From Oceanococcus sp. HetDA_MAG_MS8 (GTDB taxonomy: Bacteria > Pseudomonadota > Gammaproteobacteria > Nevskiales > Oceanococcaceae): 64,000 nucleotides of DNA. The translations under genes were made by a program, and so were the position numbers. The notes under the pieces are model-generated. The model made no database searches and was not told where the DNA came from. It saw only the letters and a program-made list of their open reading frames with translations. Shown one piece after another: positions 9,799-18,706 of the stretch (positions within the stretch are counted from its first letter, which is position 1; each line of letters opens with the position of its first letter). The stretch is from the NCBI GenBank assembly GCA_019192445.1, contig JAHCMK010000001.1:1-64000 (forward strand), given 5' to 3'.

Positions 9799-10285
9799 TT
9801 ACCCACAAGGGCTGTGGATAAGTCTGTGAATCGGGTTGGAATATCCGCTGCCAAGCGTTGATTTACCTAGCTTTGCTAGATGCTGGCTAATTTGTGACCA
9901 CTTTGTTACCAGCTTTATAAAACAAGGACTTACAAAACATGTGACAAAACTTTGACGGCTTGACAGCAATGCCGCCTGCTGTTCTCAGGGCTCTGGGCCA
10001 TGTGTGAATAAATGCCAAACCGAACTTCAACAAAGAAGGTCTTTGTCAAGCCCTGGCGCGCTGCAATGAATTGCGCAGAATCTACCCAACGCCTCAGATT
10101 TTCAGGGCCGGCTATAAGTGTTCGGAAGTCCTTTTAGGGCTGGTTTCCGAGTTGCTCACAGAGCTTGTGGATAAGTCTGTGAAAGTGCTTCGGGTAGTAG
10201 CTCTAAGTCGTTGCTGGAAAACGAGTCCCGCCGAGCCGGTTAATAATTAGCCAAGCTCGAAATAAAACGAAAAAACAAAGGCTTA
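9799..10285. other. Gene-free region with paired DnaA-box repeats and an AT-rich tract (candidate replication-origin-like or DnaA-binding locus)
   Basis: The stretch between clpB and the next gene (about 9700-10377) has no supportable ORF. It holds two perfect copies of an 18-mer, TGTGGATAAGTCTGTGAA, at 9813-9830 and 10166-10183. Each starts with the consensus DnaA box (reverse of TTATCCACA). Each copy is preceded by an inverted, weaker box (TTACCCACA at 9799-9807; TTGCTCACA at 10152-10160), so a 33-base unit is repeated with 6 mismatches about 353 bp apart. Just right of the second unit is an AT-rich tract (10240-10280: taataattag, aataaaacgaaaaaacaaag). A 7-bp hairpin, ACAAAGA/TCTTTGT, sits at 10030-10046. 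This resembles gammaproteobacterial oriC architecture. No dnaA, dnaN, mnmG or parAB is in the window, and strand bias of the neighbouring genes does not support bidirectional origin polarity. Confidence 0.45.
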
Positions 10286-10377
10286 GTAAGGCGCTTGGGC
10301 GGGATTCTCAGCGCTAACACGCGTACGATACAGCGCAGAACAGGGGAGGTGTCTTGTGCATAGCCTGGCGAAAGATG

Positions 10378-11079
10378 CTAGCGCCGGCCCAGTGACTGTC
10401 GGCCGCGAGCCTGGTTTGGAATTCGGCGGGCCAGGCCGGCTGCCAGCAGAGCGAGGACCAAAAAACCTGCGCTACCCGCGGAGGATCCACGCTCAGTGGG
10501 TGATTGCATGCGCGAGCTTGGTGGTGGGTTGTTCGCCCAGAAGGTTTCTGTGTCGACGCCTTCAGCGCTGGGCCCCAAATCAAGCACGACCTCTCCCGAG
10601 TAACTCGCAGCTACGCTGAGGAAATAATAGATTTCGAGCACAAGCGTATTGGGAATTTGACTCAGCGCAAATACGAGCTCTTCGCCAATGCCGTCAGTCA
10701 ATGTGGTGCGATCGGCACGGCCGAGCAAGTTGCCGTCCTCGTCGTAGAGGTACATATCGAAATCATCGATTGGCAGCGCCGTTGCCGAGCTCCAAGTCAA
10801 ACTCAGCCTGAGCTGAGCAAGAGGAAAGAACTGGGAAGTCTCTGCTGGCAACTCCAAATGAATAGCCAAGCGATCACAGTCGATTCCTGGGTTGCACAGG
10901 ATTAGCCCTGTTTCGTCGGACTCCAAAGGACTGGGGTTAAGGCCGATAACGGGGCCCGAGCTTCGGAATTCCTGTTCTTGGGCATACAGGCTGACTTCGA
11001 CCGTTGAGGGTTCAATAGCTTGTGTGAGCTGGCTGCTGAAGAGCAAGAAGCTGGCAACGGCTATCTTCAGGGCTGACAT
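10378..11079 (-). CDS. Secreted protein with pre-peptidase-like beta domain and a GlyGly-CTERM-like tail
   Basis: 233 residues with an excellent GGAGGAG ribosome binding site. There is an N-terminal Sec signal peptide (cleavage near TQA-IEP). The middle part (LRLSLTWSSATALPIDDFDMYLYDEDGNLLGRAD) resembles the beta-sandwich of bacterial pre-peptidase C-terminal type domains. The C-terminus (GSAGFLVLALLAAGLARR and a basic tail) is a Gly-Ser/hydrophobic/Arg tripartite sorting signal resembling GlyGly-CTERM, which rhombosortase processes in known systems. Two Cys flank GID and may form a disulfide. Function is unknown; an exported envelope protein is likely. A Lys-C-like protease at 55.4-57.1 kb carries a similar tail. 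Confidence 0.72.
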   Translation of the reverse strand: MSALKIAVASFLLFSSQLTQAIEPSTVEVSLYAQEQEFRSSGPVIGLNPSPLESDETGLILCNPGIDCDRLAIHLELPAETSQFFPLAQLRLSLTWSSATALPIDDFDMYLYDEDGNLLGRADRTTLTDGIGEELVFALSQIPNTLVLEIYYFLSVAASYSGEVVLDLGPSAEGVDTETFWANNPPPSSRMQSPTERGSSAGSAGFLVLALLAAGLARRIPNQARGRQSLGRR

Positions 11080-11316
11080 GGTTTTGGTCTCCTCCCAGGG
11101 CCAAAGGGGTTGTGGCCTTCATCTCTTAACGACTCAAGCTTAGAAACTCGTTGGCTGAGTGTGCACGTCGAACAACCGAAGAGAATATTCGGCCTGAGCT
11201 TCACTCAGCACAGTGAGGCGGCTCTTGAAAAATGTTTGCGCAGCCGCTACGAATAAGGGTTGGCCTAGGCCTGTAAAGTTCAATAAAAACAAGGGGTTGA
11301 AAAATACCAAATCGAC

Positions 11317-11380
11317 GGCACCTTGGAGTGAAGAAGTCACCATGCTTCGCTTTTTACACATCTCAAGGAGGTGCCTCATG
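11317..11380 (+). promoter_or_regulatory. Candidate RNA thermometer in the hsp20 leader
   Basis: In the leader RNA, GGCACC (11317-11322) is perfectly complementary to GGTGCC (11370-11375). The next bases, TTGGAG (11323-11328), pair with CTCAA (11362-11366) with one bulged G. This traps the Shine-Dalgarno AAGGAGG, with GGA left as a bulge, just before the ATG at 11378. An inner stem GTGAAG (11328-11333)/CTTCGC (11345-11350) closes the loop. Small heat-shock genes of proteobacteria commonly carry such ROSE-type thermometers; the fold here was made by hand. Confidence 0.5.
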
Positions 11381-11815
11381 GCCTTAGTTCATCAACGCCC
11401 ATGGTCCTTGCTGCAAAGCTTAACTGATGAGTGGGATCAGGTCTTCCCTCAGGCTGCAGCTGCGCCATCGGCTCAGAGTTGGCTACCGCAAGCCGATGTG
11501 AGTCAGTTCAGGGATCGGTTTGAGTTCACTTTAGATCTTCCTGGTGTACCCGCTGATCAGGTCGATATCAGCCTGGATGGCCAGATGCTGACCATTCGCG
11601 GTGAGCGTCACGTCGCCGAAGAGCGTGTCAACGAAGACGCGGCTCCGGTCGCGCAGCGCAGAGAACGTCGCAGCGGCGTTTTTGAACGCCGTTTTCGGCT
11701 GCCGCAGGGCATTGACTCCAGCGCCATATCTGCTCAGTCCAGGCATGGCGTGCTGCATATCGTGGTACCCAAGCTGCCCAAGGAACAGCCCTTAAAAATC
11801 CCAGTGGCAGCCTAA
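11378..11815 (+). CDS. Small heat-shock protein of the Hsp20/alpha-crystallin family
   Basis: 145 residues from the ATG at 11378, chosen for its strong AAGGAGG site. The open frame to 11213 extends through the structured leader and is probably untranslated. The alpha-crystallin domain covers about residues 40-135, with DVSQFRDRFEFTLDLPGV, an insert between strands, a VFERRFRLPQGID strand and a GVLHIVVPK strand. The conserved C-terminal IxI/V-type motif is LKIPVAA. It acts as an ATP-independent holdase whose clients pass to DnaK/ClpB, and clpB is its near neighbour. CTTGAAA at 11224-11230 could be a sigma-32 -35 box, but the matching -10 is poor. Confidence 0.93.
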   Translation: MALVHQRPWSLLQSLTDEWDQVFPQAAAAPSAQSWLPQADVSQFRDRFEFTLDLPGVPADQVDISLDGQMLTIRGERHVAEERVNEDAAPVAQRRERRSGVFERRFRLPQGIDSSAISAQSRHGVLHIVVPKLPKEQPLKIPVAA

Positions 11816-11900
11816 TGATTCACCGTTTCGGCTGACGGAAGGGCCCTGGCGCTCGGCTATGCATTGCGCTGCCGCAGCGCCACGGGCACACTGCCGCACC

Positions 11901-12500
11901 ATGAAACGAATTTGGTTGTTAATGCTGGCGTTGGCATCTGCCGCTCCGGCCTGGGGTGCGGGCTGCACGCGTGCGGATGTTGATCACTTCTTGAGTCGTG
12001 GCTTTAGTACGGACCAAGTGGTGTTGCTCTGTGGCGGAGACATAGACGTTGCACAGTCTCCCCAGCCGGACGCCAGTATGGAAGCCGAGCAGGCTCTGCG
12101 CGAACTTCTGCTGCGCAGCGTTGATGCAAATAATCTCGAAGTTAATGCCGAGCTATTGCGCTGGGAGCAAAAGGTGTGCGTGGAGTACGCGCCCGCCAAT
12201 CTCGCCGGACGACCTCGCGAGATTTGCGGCCCTGTGACCCGAGAACTGCGGCGCGGGGAGTTCGTGACCGGTGAACAACACCGCCAAGTGCTCATCTTTG
12301 GTGACCATGGCGTAGAGCTTGTGGGCCCCATTCGGCAGCATTGGGGGATTGACGGATCCGATCTCATCCCGGCCGATCAGAAGCGCCTGCAACAACGCAT
12401 GCAGGTGGAGGCCCGCTCCGTGATTTTGCCGTTGTACCCGCGGGCGGATCCGGCGGAAGTCGCCGCCGCACTGGATCGGTGGAATACCGAACTACCGTAA
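11901..12500 (+). CDS. Exported protein of unknown function with paired cysteines
   Basis: 199 residues if started at the ATG at 11901, which directly precedes a signal peptide (KRIWLLMLALASAAPAWG); the frame is open to 11859. The mature N-terminus CTRADVDHFLSRGFSTDQVVLLC contains two Cys around a short helix resembling the SHOCT/short amphipathic motif seen at chain ends. A second Cys pair (VCVEY and EICGPVTREL) occurs near residues 91 and 111. No enzyme motif is recognised. It lies between hsp20 and the convergent hrpA gene with only 45 bp to the latter and no visible terminator. Probably periplasmic. Confidence 0.7.
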   Translation: MKRIWLLMLALASAAPAWGAGCTRADVDHFLSRGFSTDQVVLLCGGDIDVAQSPQPDASMEAEQALRELLLRSVDANNLEVNAELLRWEQKVCVEYAPANLAGRPREICGPVTRELRRGEFVTGEQHRQVLIFGDHGVELVGPIRQHWGIDGSDLIPADQKRLQQRMQVEARSVILPLYPRADPAEVAAALDRWNTELP

Positions 12501-12545
12501 ATTCTGATCTTGCATCACTTACTGCCCACCGTACGCTGCATGCGT

Positions 12546-15500
12546 TTATAGCGACTTGAGTTCAACAATCGATTTTTCTAAGCGCGCACTCGATACTGGG
12601 TGGGGGACGCCCAGCTCCTGAGCAAACAAGGCGACTCTATAGTCCTGCAGACTCCAGTACACACTGCGTACTTGCGCGCGAGCCTGGGGTGTTTGTGGCA
12701 GATGCGCCAAGCAGTTCAAGAAGCGCGACTCTAAGCCGGTGAGTTGTTGCTCTCGGTCATGATCTAACCCAGGTTTGAGGCTGCGCTTATCGCAGCGTAG
12801 ACGCAGGGCTTGAACATACTTACCCCAAGCTCTCCAGTCGTCCACAACGTAGGCGAAGCCAGGAGCGAGTAGCAGGCTAGCGCCGCGGAGCAGCGGCGAG
12901 TTGGCTTCATGGGTTGCCAGTTGTAAACGCAGCTCTCCCCAGAGCGAATCAACGGCTTGCAGGTGATGAACGGCAAGCTGCAATTGCTGGTCCAGGCGTT
13001 TCCAGCCATCGCTGAGGTGACTTTCAAAGCGGGCGCGATCCGTCGCCATCGTCTCCAAGTCATAGTGATCCTCGATCAGGCGCAGGCAGATGTTTTGTTG
13101 TAATTGGTCTGGGTGGCTGGCATCGCAGCACAGCCAATTCCACATGTCCCGCCAGGGCGACTCGGGCTGCTGTGCCGGGCGCTTCAAATGCTGCAGCTGT
13201 TTCAAAGGCTTGAGCCGCAGCTGCAGCCGGGACTTGAGGTATAGATAGGCCAGCTGCCGTAAAGCCAGCCCGTGCTCCTTGGCCGTTTGCCTGGGATCGG
13301 TACCCACCACCACGTCTACACCATGCTCGCGTCTGTGCAGCCCCAGGTGCAGTCGCGTGCCACGCGCCGTGCGCGGCTGCCAGTCTGGCGTAGGTTCGGG
13401 AAAGTGGGTCAGCCCTTTGGGTAGCTCGGGCATCGGCAGCGCTTGTTCTACAGCCTCTTTGGCCTCTAGGCGCAATTGCTCACGGAGGCGCTCAAACTGT
13501 CGTCCTGCGGCCAGTTCTTGTCCTTGTTCATCTCGGACGCAGAAGCGCAGACGTAGACGATCTGGCAGTGCCGCGAGATCCAACTCACGATAGTGCACCT
13601 CGCGCCGGAGTATGCTGCTGAGCCTGGCTTGCAAGGCGCGCAAGAAGTCCGCCCCACTTTCCAGCTCGTTCTGCAGTTCGCGCACCGTTGTGTTGATGGG
13701 GATGAGCCGCTTGCGATCTGGCTTGGGCAGTGCGCGCAATAAGGCATCTAGCTGCTGCTCGGCCAAGCCCGGAACAACGCCCACAAAATCATCTTCGCTG
13801 AGCGGAGTGAGTGCGTCTAAGGGCAGTAGCACTGTAATCCCGTCGGCTTTGTCTCCTGGCGCGAAGCGATAGCGTAATGAGAACTCCTGGCCGGCGACTG
13901 TAATCCGTGTTGGCCATGCGGCATCCACACCCAGCTCTTGGCTTTGCAGTTGTTCTCTGGTCCAGCGCAGGCTTGCATCATCGTTCTTCTTCAGCCAACT
14001 GAGTAGCCGGTCACGGTTGTTCAGCTCTGCGGGCAGGGCTTGGTCGTAAAGCGCACACTGTGATTCAACGTCAATGAGCAGATCCCGGCGACGCAGGCGG
14101 TCTTCATCGGCCCGAATGGCAGCGACTAAGCCGCGATTGGCTGCTAGAAAAGCGGGTGCTTGCTGTCGTCCCCAGCGTCCTTCAACCAAGGCCTCGCGAA
14201 TGAATATTTCGCGGGTGAGCCCTGCATCATGGCGTTCCAGGGAAGCATTCTTTTTGAGGCTGAGGGCGAGGCCGAAGAGGCGAATATCCTCATCACAAAC
14301 CACTTGGCCACGCCCGGGGTTCCAGCGAGGGTTTAAGGGGCTGCGCCGCAATAGTGGGCCAGCGGCACGAATGATCGCCGCGGCATCGGTGGTGGCAACT
14401 TGGCGGGCATAGGTGCGTGAGGTGGTCACCAAACTCGCGGCGAAGACCCAGGTGGATTGGCTGCGGCGCAGGGCCGACTCTGGATGAATTCTCCAGCGAG
14501 CCCCGCGTGGGCCTAAGTACTCGCCTTTGTCTTGATGCTGGCCCAGATGATCCAGCAGGCCTACCAGTAGCGCTGCATGCAGGTTGCCAGCTTGCTGAGT
14601 GCGGCGCTCGAAACCAGCGGCGCGCAGCTCACGCTGGAGCTGATGGATTAAGTCCTCCCATTCACGCACACGACGTACATGCAGATAATGCTCACGGCAC
14701 CACCGTTCAAACTCACTGCGGGAGGACTGGCTACGCGCTTCACGAATGGCTCGGTGTAGCAGGATGAGGCTAGCAAAATCGCTGCTTTTATCGGTCCACA
14801 CAGCCTGAGCTTCGCGCGCAGCGGCACGGTTATCGGCATGGATGTCGCGTACATCCGGCATAGACAGAGCCGCGACCACAATGACGGTGTCGTCCAGACA
14901 ACCCAATCTGGAGGCTTCGACCAACATGCGGGAGTAGCGTGGCTCTACCGGCAGGCGTGCCATTTGCCGACCTGTAGGCGTCGTGCGCCCATCGTCGCGC
15001 AAGGCCTGAAGCTGTAGTAGTAATCGGCGGGCATCTTTCAGTAGCCGACGCTCAGGTGGGTCTACAAAGGGAAATTTCTCGGCGGCGCCTAAGCGTCGGT
15101 CCGCCATCTGCAATACGACATCCGCCAAGTTGCTGCGCAGGATTTCCGGGGCCGTCTCCGCAGGGCGATTCAAAAAATCGGTTTCGCTATAGAGACGAAT
15201 ACAAATGCCTGGGGCGGTACGACCACAGCGCCCGCTGCGCTGATTGCAGGCATCCTGCGCAATAGGCTCGATGGCCAGGCTTTGGAGTTGATTGCGGGGT
15301 GAAAAACGGGAAATTCGGGCGAGACCCGAGTCGATAACGTAGCGGATGCCGGGAACGGTGAGAGATGTTTCGGCGATATTCGTCGCCAGGATAATTCGCC
15401 GCCCCGTTCGCGCCGGGTTGAAGATGCGTTGTTGCTGAGCGCTAGGTAGCCGTGCATAAAGAGGCAGGATTTCTAGCTCCGGCCAGCTTTGCTTCAATGG

Positions 15501-16253
15501 CCCGCGGCTGAGGGTGTCTCGGAGTTCACGAATCTCGCGTTCTCCAGGAAGGAACACCAAAATATCGCCTGGGCCCTCTTTCCAGAGGCTGCGTGTAGCC
15601 AGGATCACCTCTTCATCTAACCCAGTATCCGTGGATTCCTGGTAGCGGATTTCTACCGGATAGCTGCGACCCTCGACCTGAAAAACCGGGGCCTTCCCAA
15701 AGTGTTTAGAGAACTTTTCTGTGTCCAGCGTGGCCGAGGTAATCACTAAGCGCAGATCAGGACGACTCCGCTGCAGGCGATGAAGGCAGCCCAGCAAAAA
15801 GTCGATGTTGAGGCTGCGCTCATGAGCTTCGTCGATGATGATGGTGTCGTATTTCTTCAGCGAACGATCATGGCGCAACTCGCTGAGCAAGATGCCATCC
15901 GTCATCAGTTTGATGCAGGTATCTGCAGAAAGCGCCTGCGCGAAGCGCACCTGCCAGCCCACGGCGCCGCCAAGTTCGCACTGCATTTCGCTGGCCAAGC
16001 GTTGGGCTAATGTACGCGCCGCTAAGCGTCGTGGCTGGGTGTGGGCAATACTGCGGCGGCCGGCCCGCAGTGCCAATTTTGGTAACTGCGTGGATTTTCC
16101 GGAGCCTGTTGCGCCGCACACGATAGTGACCGGATTCTCCCTTACACTGCGTATTAACTCGTCTGCGTGTTGAGCAACCGGCAACTCATCAGGCAGGGCC
16201 AGTTGTTGTTCTTGCAGCTTTGCCGGGTATTCAGGAGGGGCGTTTGTTGCCAA
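12546..16253 (-). CDS. hrpA: DEAH-box ATP-dependent RNA helicase HrpA
   Basis: 1235 residues, slightly shorter than E. coli HrpA (about 1300). Walker A is GATGSGKST (residues 47-55) and motif II is DEAH (141-144). The SAT-type motif III (ITSATLDTEKF) and motif VI QRSGRCGRTAPG are intact. A helicase-associated domain and the long C-terminal DUF3418 region typical of HrpA follow. HrpA unwinds RNA and has been linked to fimbrial mRNA processing and rescue of stalled or collided ribosomes. It is transcribed divergently from the PP2C phosphatase gene. Start at 16253 is an ATG closely followed by family-like sequence. Confidence 0.96.
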   Translation of the reverse strand: MATNAPPEYPAKLQEQQLALPDELPVAQHADELIRSVRENPVTIVCGATGSGKSTQLPKLALRAGRRSIAHTQPRRLAARTLAQRLASEMQCELGGAVGWQVRFAQALSADTCIKLMTDGILLSELRHDRSLKKYDTIIIDEAHERSLNIDFLLGCLHRLQRSRPDLRLVITSATLDTEKFSKHFGKAPVFQVEGRSYPVEIRYQESTDTGLDEEVILATRSLWKEGPGDILVFLPGEREIRELRDTLSRGPLKQSWPELEILPLYARLPSAQQQRIFNPARTGRRIILATNIAETSLTVPGIRYVIDSGLARISRFSPRNQLQSLAIEPIAQDACNQRSGRCGRTAPGICIRLYSETDFLNRPAETAPEILRSNLADVVLQMADRRLGAAEKFPFVDPPERRLLKDARRLLLQLQALRDDGRTTPTGRQMARLPVEPRYSRMLVEASRLGCLDDTVIVVAALSMPDVRDIHADNRAAAREAQAVWTDKSSDFASLILLHRAIREARSQSSRSEFERWCREHYLHVRRVREWEDLIHQLQRELRAAGFERRTQQAGNLHAALLVGLLDHLGQHQDKGEYLGPRGARWRIHPESALRRSQSTWVFAASLVTTSRTYARQVATTDAAAIIRAAGPLLRRSPLNPRWNPGRGQVVCDEDIRLFGLALSLKKNASLERHDAGLTREIFIREALVEGRWGRQQAPAFLAANRGLVAAIRADEDRLRRRDLLIDVESQCALYDQALPAELNNRDRLLSWLKKNDDASLRWTREQLQSQELGVDAAWPTRITVAGQEFSLRYRFAPGDKADGITVLLPLDALTPLSEDDFVGVVPGLAEQQLDALLRALPKPDRKRLIPINTTVRELQNELESGADFLRALQARLSSILRREVHYRELDLAALPDRLRLRFCVRDEQGQELAAGRQFERLREQLRLEAKEAVEQALPMPELPKGLTHFPEPTPDWQPRTARGTRLHLGLHRREHGVDVVVGTDPRQTAKEHGLALRQLAYLYLKSRLQLRLKPLKQLQHLKRPAQQPESPWRDMWNWLCCDASHPDQLQQNICLRLIEDHYDLETMATDRARFESHLSDGWKRLDQQLQLAVHHLQAVDSLWGELRLQLATHEANSPLLRGASLLLAPGFAYVVDDWRAWGKYVQALRLRCDKRSLKPGLDHDREQQLTGLESRFLNCLAHLPQTPQARAQVRSVYWSLQDYRVALFAQELGVPHPVSSARLEKSIVELKSL

Positions 16254-16359
16254 GTCCAGTCCTCATAAGAACGGTGCAGGTCAGATTGTGGTCAGATATT
16301 GCACTTGCTGCGTCGACCCCTAGGCAGCAACAGTCTGGGGACGCGATGGGGGCTCTTTG

Positions 16360-17088
16360 GTGAAGGCTCCTCAGTGGCAAGCCTGGGGTCACACCGAGTG
16401 CGGCCCGGTGCGCAAGCATAACGAGGATGCCCTCGCGGTGCTGGGCCCGCAGGGCCCCTGGGTGGTGGCTGATGGTATGGGTGGGCATGCCCATGGTGAG
16501 GTGGCCAGTCAGGCCGTCGTTGACGCCCTCAAGGCCCCTGCGCAGGGCGACGATACTCATCCCGTCGATCAACTGCGCGCAAAGCTCCAGGGGGTCAATG
16601 CGCAACTTTTCGCGCTGACGCAGGAACAAGGCCTTAAGCGCATGGGAACTACAGTGGTTGCGGCTGTTGCCCACGGCTGGACGCTGAGTGTGCTTTGGGC
16701 GGGCGACTCGCGGCTATATCGCCTGCGCCAGGATCAGCTGCAGTTAGTCACCCACGATCACAGTATGGTGGCTGAGCTGCTGCGACGCGGGCAGATCACA
16801 GCGGAGCAAGCCCAGGCACATCCCTACGGGCACGTGATCACCCGCGCTGTTGGCAGTGAGCCCCAGGTGCAACTGGATGAGCTAGAACTGGAGGTCCAGC
16901 CTGGAGATCGTTACTTGTTGTGCTCAGATGGCCTGAGCAACGCCCTCACGGCGCAGGAGCTGGGCCGGTTATGGCAGCCCGCCGACGATGCCCAGAGCGC
17001 GGTCACGGCCTTGATGCAGGCCGCCCTGCCAGTCGCCAAAGACAACCTGAGTGCCTTGGTAATGCAGCCTATTGCGGCCTCAGGCTGA
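16360..17088 (+). CDS. PP2C-family protein serine/threonine phosphatase (PrpC/Stp1-like)
   Basis: 242 residues from a GTG at 16360; an adjacent in-frame TTG at 16357 is the alternative. GGGGG about 7 bases upstream could act as ribosome binding site. Signature metal-binding motifs of bacterial PP2C enzymes are present: RKHNEDAL near the N-terminus, VVADGMGGHAHGEVAS, WAGDSRLYRLR, LVTHDHSMV and LLCSDGLSN. It would dephosphorylate Ser/Thr-phosphoproteins in the cytosol with Mn/Mg. No partner Hanks-type kinase or type VI secretion gene is in the window. Its 3' end overlaps the convergent birA gene by 20 bp. Confidence 0.93.
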   Translation: MKAPQWQAWGHTECGPVRKHNEDALAVLGPQGPWVVADGMGGHAHGEVASQAVVDALKAPAQGDDTHPVDQLRAKLQGVNAQLFALTQEQGLKRMGTTVVAAVAHGWTLSVLWAGDSRLYRLRQDQLQLVTHDHSMVAELLRRGQITAEQAQAHPYGHVITRAVGSEPQVQLDELELEVQPGDRYLLCSDGLSNALTAQELGRLWQPADDAQSAVTALMQAALPVAKDNLSALVMQPIAASG

Positions 17089-18028
17089 GATCGCCCACGG
17101 CAAACAGGGTTTCCTGCCCACTGGCATTGGCCAACCGCAGGGCGCCCTGCGCGCTGATGCCGCGATTCTGACCGCTATAAACCTTTTCGCCATCTCTTAA
17201 TTGCACCTGCTGACCGCGCAGGGCATCCCATTCATCGTAGTCCTGCAGCAGCCTGGACAATGGGGTGTGTTCAAAGCTGAGCAGAGCATGTTTGAGGCAA
17301 GCCAAAGCATCACGCAGTAGTTCGGCTCGTTTGACTGAGAATCCGGCCTGATCCAGGCTGGTCCAGGGCTGGTCTACTTGAGCCAGAGCCTGCGTATGGA
17401 CGTTCAGTCCTAGTCCCACGATGATTTCACACCCGCTGAGAGCCTCACCGCGGCTTTCAATCAACATGCCTGCGAGCTTTTTCCCCTCCAGCCAGAGGTC
17501 ATTGGGCCATTTCAGCCGCACGGGTATGCCCTGCTGATTGAGCCAGCGGCATAAGGCTAGGCCGAGTACCAAACTCAGAGCCGAAAGATGATGAGGCCAC
17601 CGTGGGTAGTGATGGCGATGCGACAGCAGCAGGCTGCTAGCGTAGGGCGCTATCCACGCACGTCCCAGGCGGCCACGACCTTGGTCCTGAAATTCCGCGC
17701 ACAGAGATTGAATGTGGCTGCGCTCGGCCAAGATGGCGTTGGTGGAGCTGCAGCTTGGAACTATGCTTAGGCCAGGAATGTCGACGAGCTCGGGTTGGGC
17801 TTGCCCGGGCGCTGATGTCAGAAGGTCAAGGCCGCCCTCCAAGGCGTAACCCGCACCATGTCTAGACACAATGGCCAAGCCCCAGGGGCCGCTGCGTAGG
17901 CGTTCTATCCGTTTACTTAAGGCGGCCCGGCTGATACGGAGCTCTTCAGCCAGCAATGCGCCCGATACCCAGCTGCCGGATGCCAAGCGGTGCAAAATGA
18001 GTTGGTCACGGGCATCCAGCGCTGTCAC
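17069..18028 (-). CDS. birA: Bifunctional biotin-protein ligase / biotin operon repressor BirA
   Basis: 319 residues. The N-terminal winged helix-turn-helix (residues 1-65, SGALLAEELRISRAALSKRI) would bind the biotin operator. The central catalytic domain holds GRGRLGR (117-123) and KWPND (173-177), which bind biotin and biotinyl-AMP. A C-terminal SH3-like cap ends the chain. It attaches biotin to acetyl-CoA carboxylase carrier protein and can repress biotin genes. Its start overlaps the plsY stop by 4 bp (ATGA), so the two are translationally coupled and both serve lipid synthesis indirectly. Confidence 0.96.
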   Translation of the reverse strand: MTALDARDQLILHRLASGSWVSGALLAEELRISRAALSKRIERLRSGPWGLAIVSRHGAGYALEGGLDLLTSAPGQAQPELVDIPGLSIVPSCSSTNAILAERSHIQSLCAEFQDQGRGRLGRAWIAPYASSLLLSHRHHYPRWPHHLSALSLVLGLALCRWLNQQGIPVRLKWPNDLWLEGKKLAGMLIESRGEALSGCEIIVGLGLNVHTQALAQVDQPWTSLDQAGFSVKRAELLRDALACLKHALLSFEHTPLSRLLQDYDEWDALRGQQVQLRDGEKVYSGQNRGISAQGALRLANASGQETLFAVGDLSLRPQ

Positions 18029-18648
18029 GGTGGCGGCCTAAGCATCACGCGGGTGAAACGATTTTCGGTTCCGGCGATAAGTCGCTGCAGATTATCCCGA
18101 TGAGTCCAGCATAGTAAGACCCAGGTCATAAAGGCCCACCAGCTCGCCAGTGCCGCGTGTACAGGGAACAGCAAGAGGCTGAGCCACAGCGCTGCAAATG
18201 CGGCCAACATGGAGGCACTGACATACCCGCTGAGTACTAAGCCCAGCAAGAATACGACTAATGTTGCTGCTGTATGCGCGGGAACTAAAGCCAAGGCGAC
18301 TCCCAGGGCGGTCGCTGCACCCTTACCTCCAGACCAGCCTGCCCAGGGGCTCCAAATATGACCGGCCACGACGGCCACTCCGCTCAGCCACACCCACGCT
18401 TCGGTCGCTAGGGGAAGGGCCTGGGTGACAGCGACAGCCAGGGCCCCTTTGCCCGCATCAAAACCGAGCACCAGCAGACCAAATTTGCGGCCGCCGGCGC
18501 GTAGCGCGTTGGTAGCACCGATATTGCCGCTCCCACTCTGCCGCAAGTTTAGGCCGCGCAATCGCCCCAGCCACTGACCGCCCAAGATGCTACCGACGCC
18601 AAAGGCCAGCAGCAGGGTGAGTAACAGGGCCGCGGCATGCTCAGGCAT
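18025..18648 (-). CDS. plsY: Acyl-phosphate:glycerol-3-phosphate acyltransferase PlsY
   Basis: 207 residues with five or more hydrophobic segments. Conserved loops are GSIPxG-like GSILGGQWLGRLRGLNLRQ, then SGNIGATNALRAGG, and WAGWSGGKGAATALG, which form the PlsY acyl-phosphate and glycerol-phosphate sites. It performs the first acylation step of phospholipid synthesis in the inner membrane, using acyl-phosphate made by PlsX. It precedes birA with a 4-bp overlap. ATG start at 18648; the spacer to the upstream M61 peptidase gene is 58 bp. Confidence 0.95.
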   Translation of the reverse strand: MPEHAAALLLTLLLAFGVGSILGGQWLGRLRGLNLRQSGSGNIGATNALRAGGRKFGLLVLGFDAGKGALAVAVTQALPLATEAWVWLSGVAVVAGHIWSPWAGWSGGKGAATALGVALALVPAHTAATLVVFLLGLVLSGYVSASMLAAFAALWLSLLLFPVHAALASWWAFMTWVLLCWTHRDNLQRLIAGTENRFTRVMLRPPP

Positions 18649-18706
18649 GGCAATGTCCTCTTAATAAATGGGGATGCTGGCTGCGCCTGTGGGTCATCGG
18701 TCCAAG

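Noticed and set aside
11224-11245. Sigma-32 promoter for hsp20
   Set aside because: CTTGAAA fits the -35 box, but no CCCCAT-like -10 follows at the right distance.
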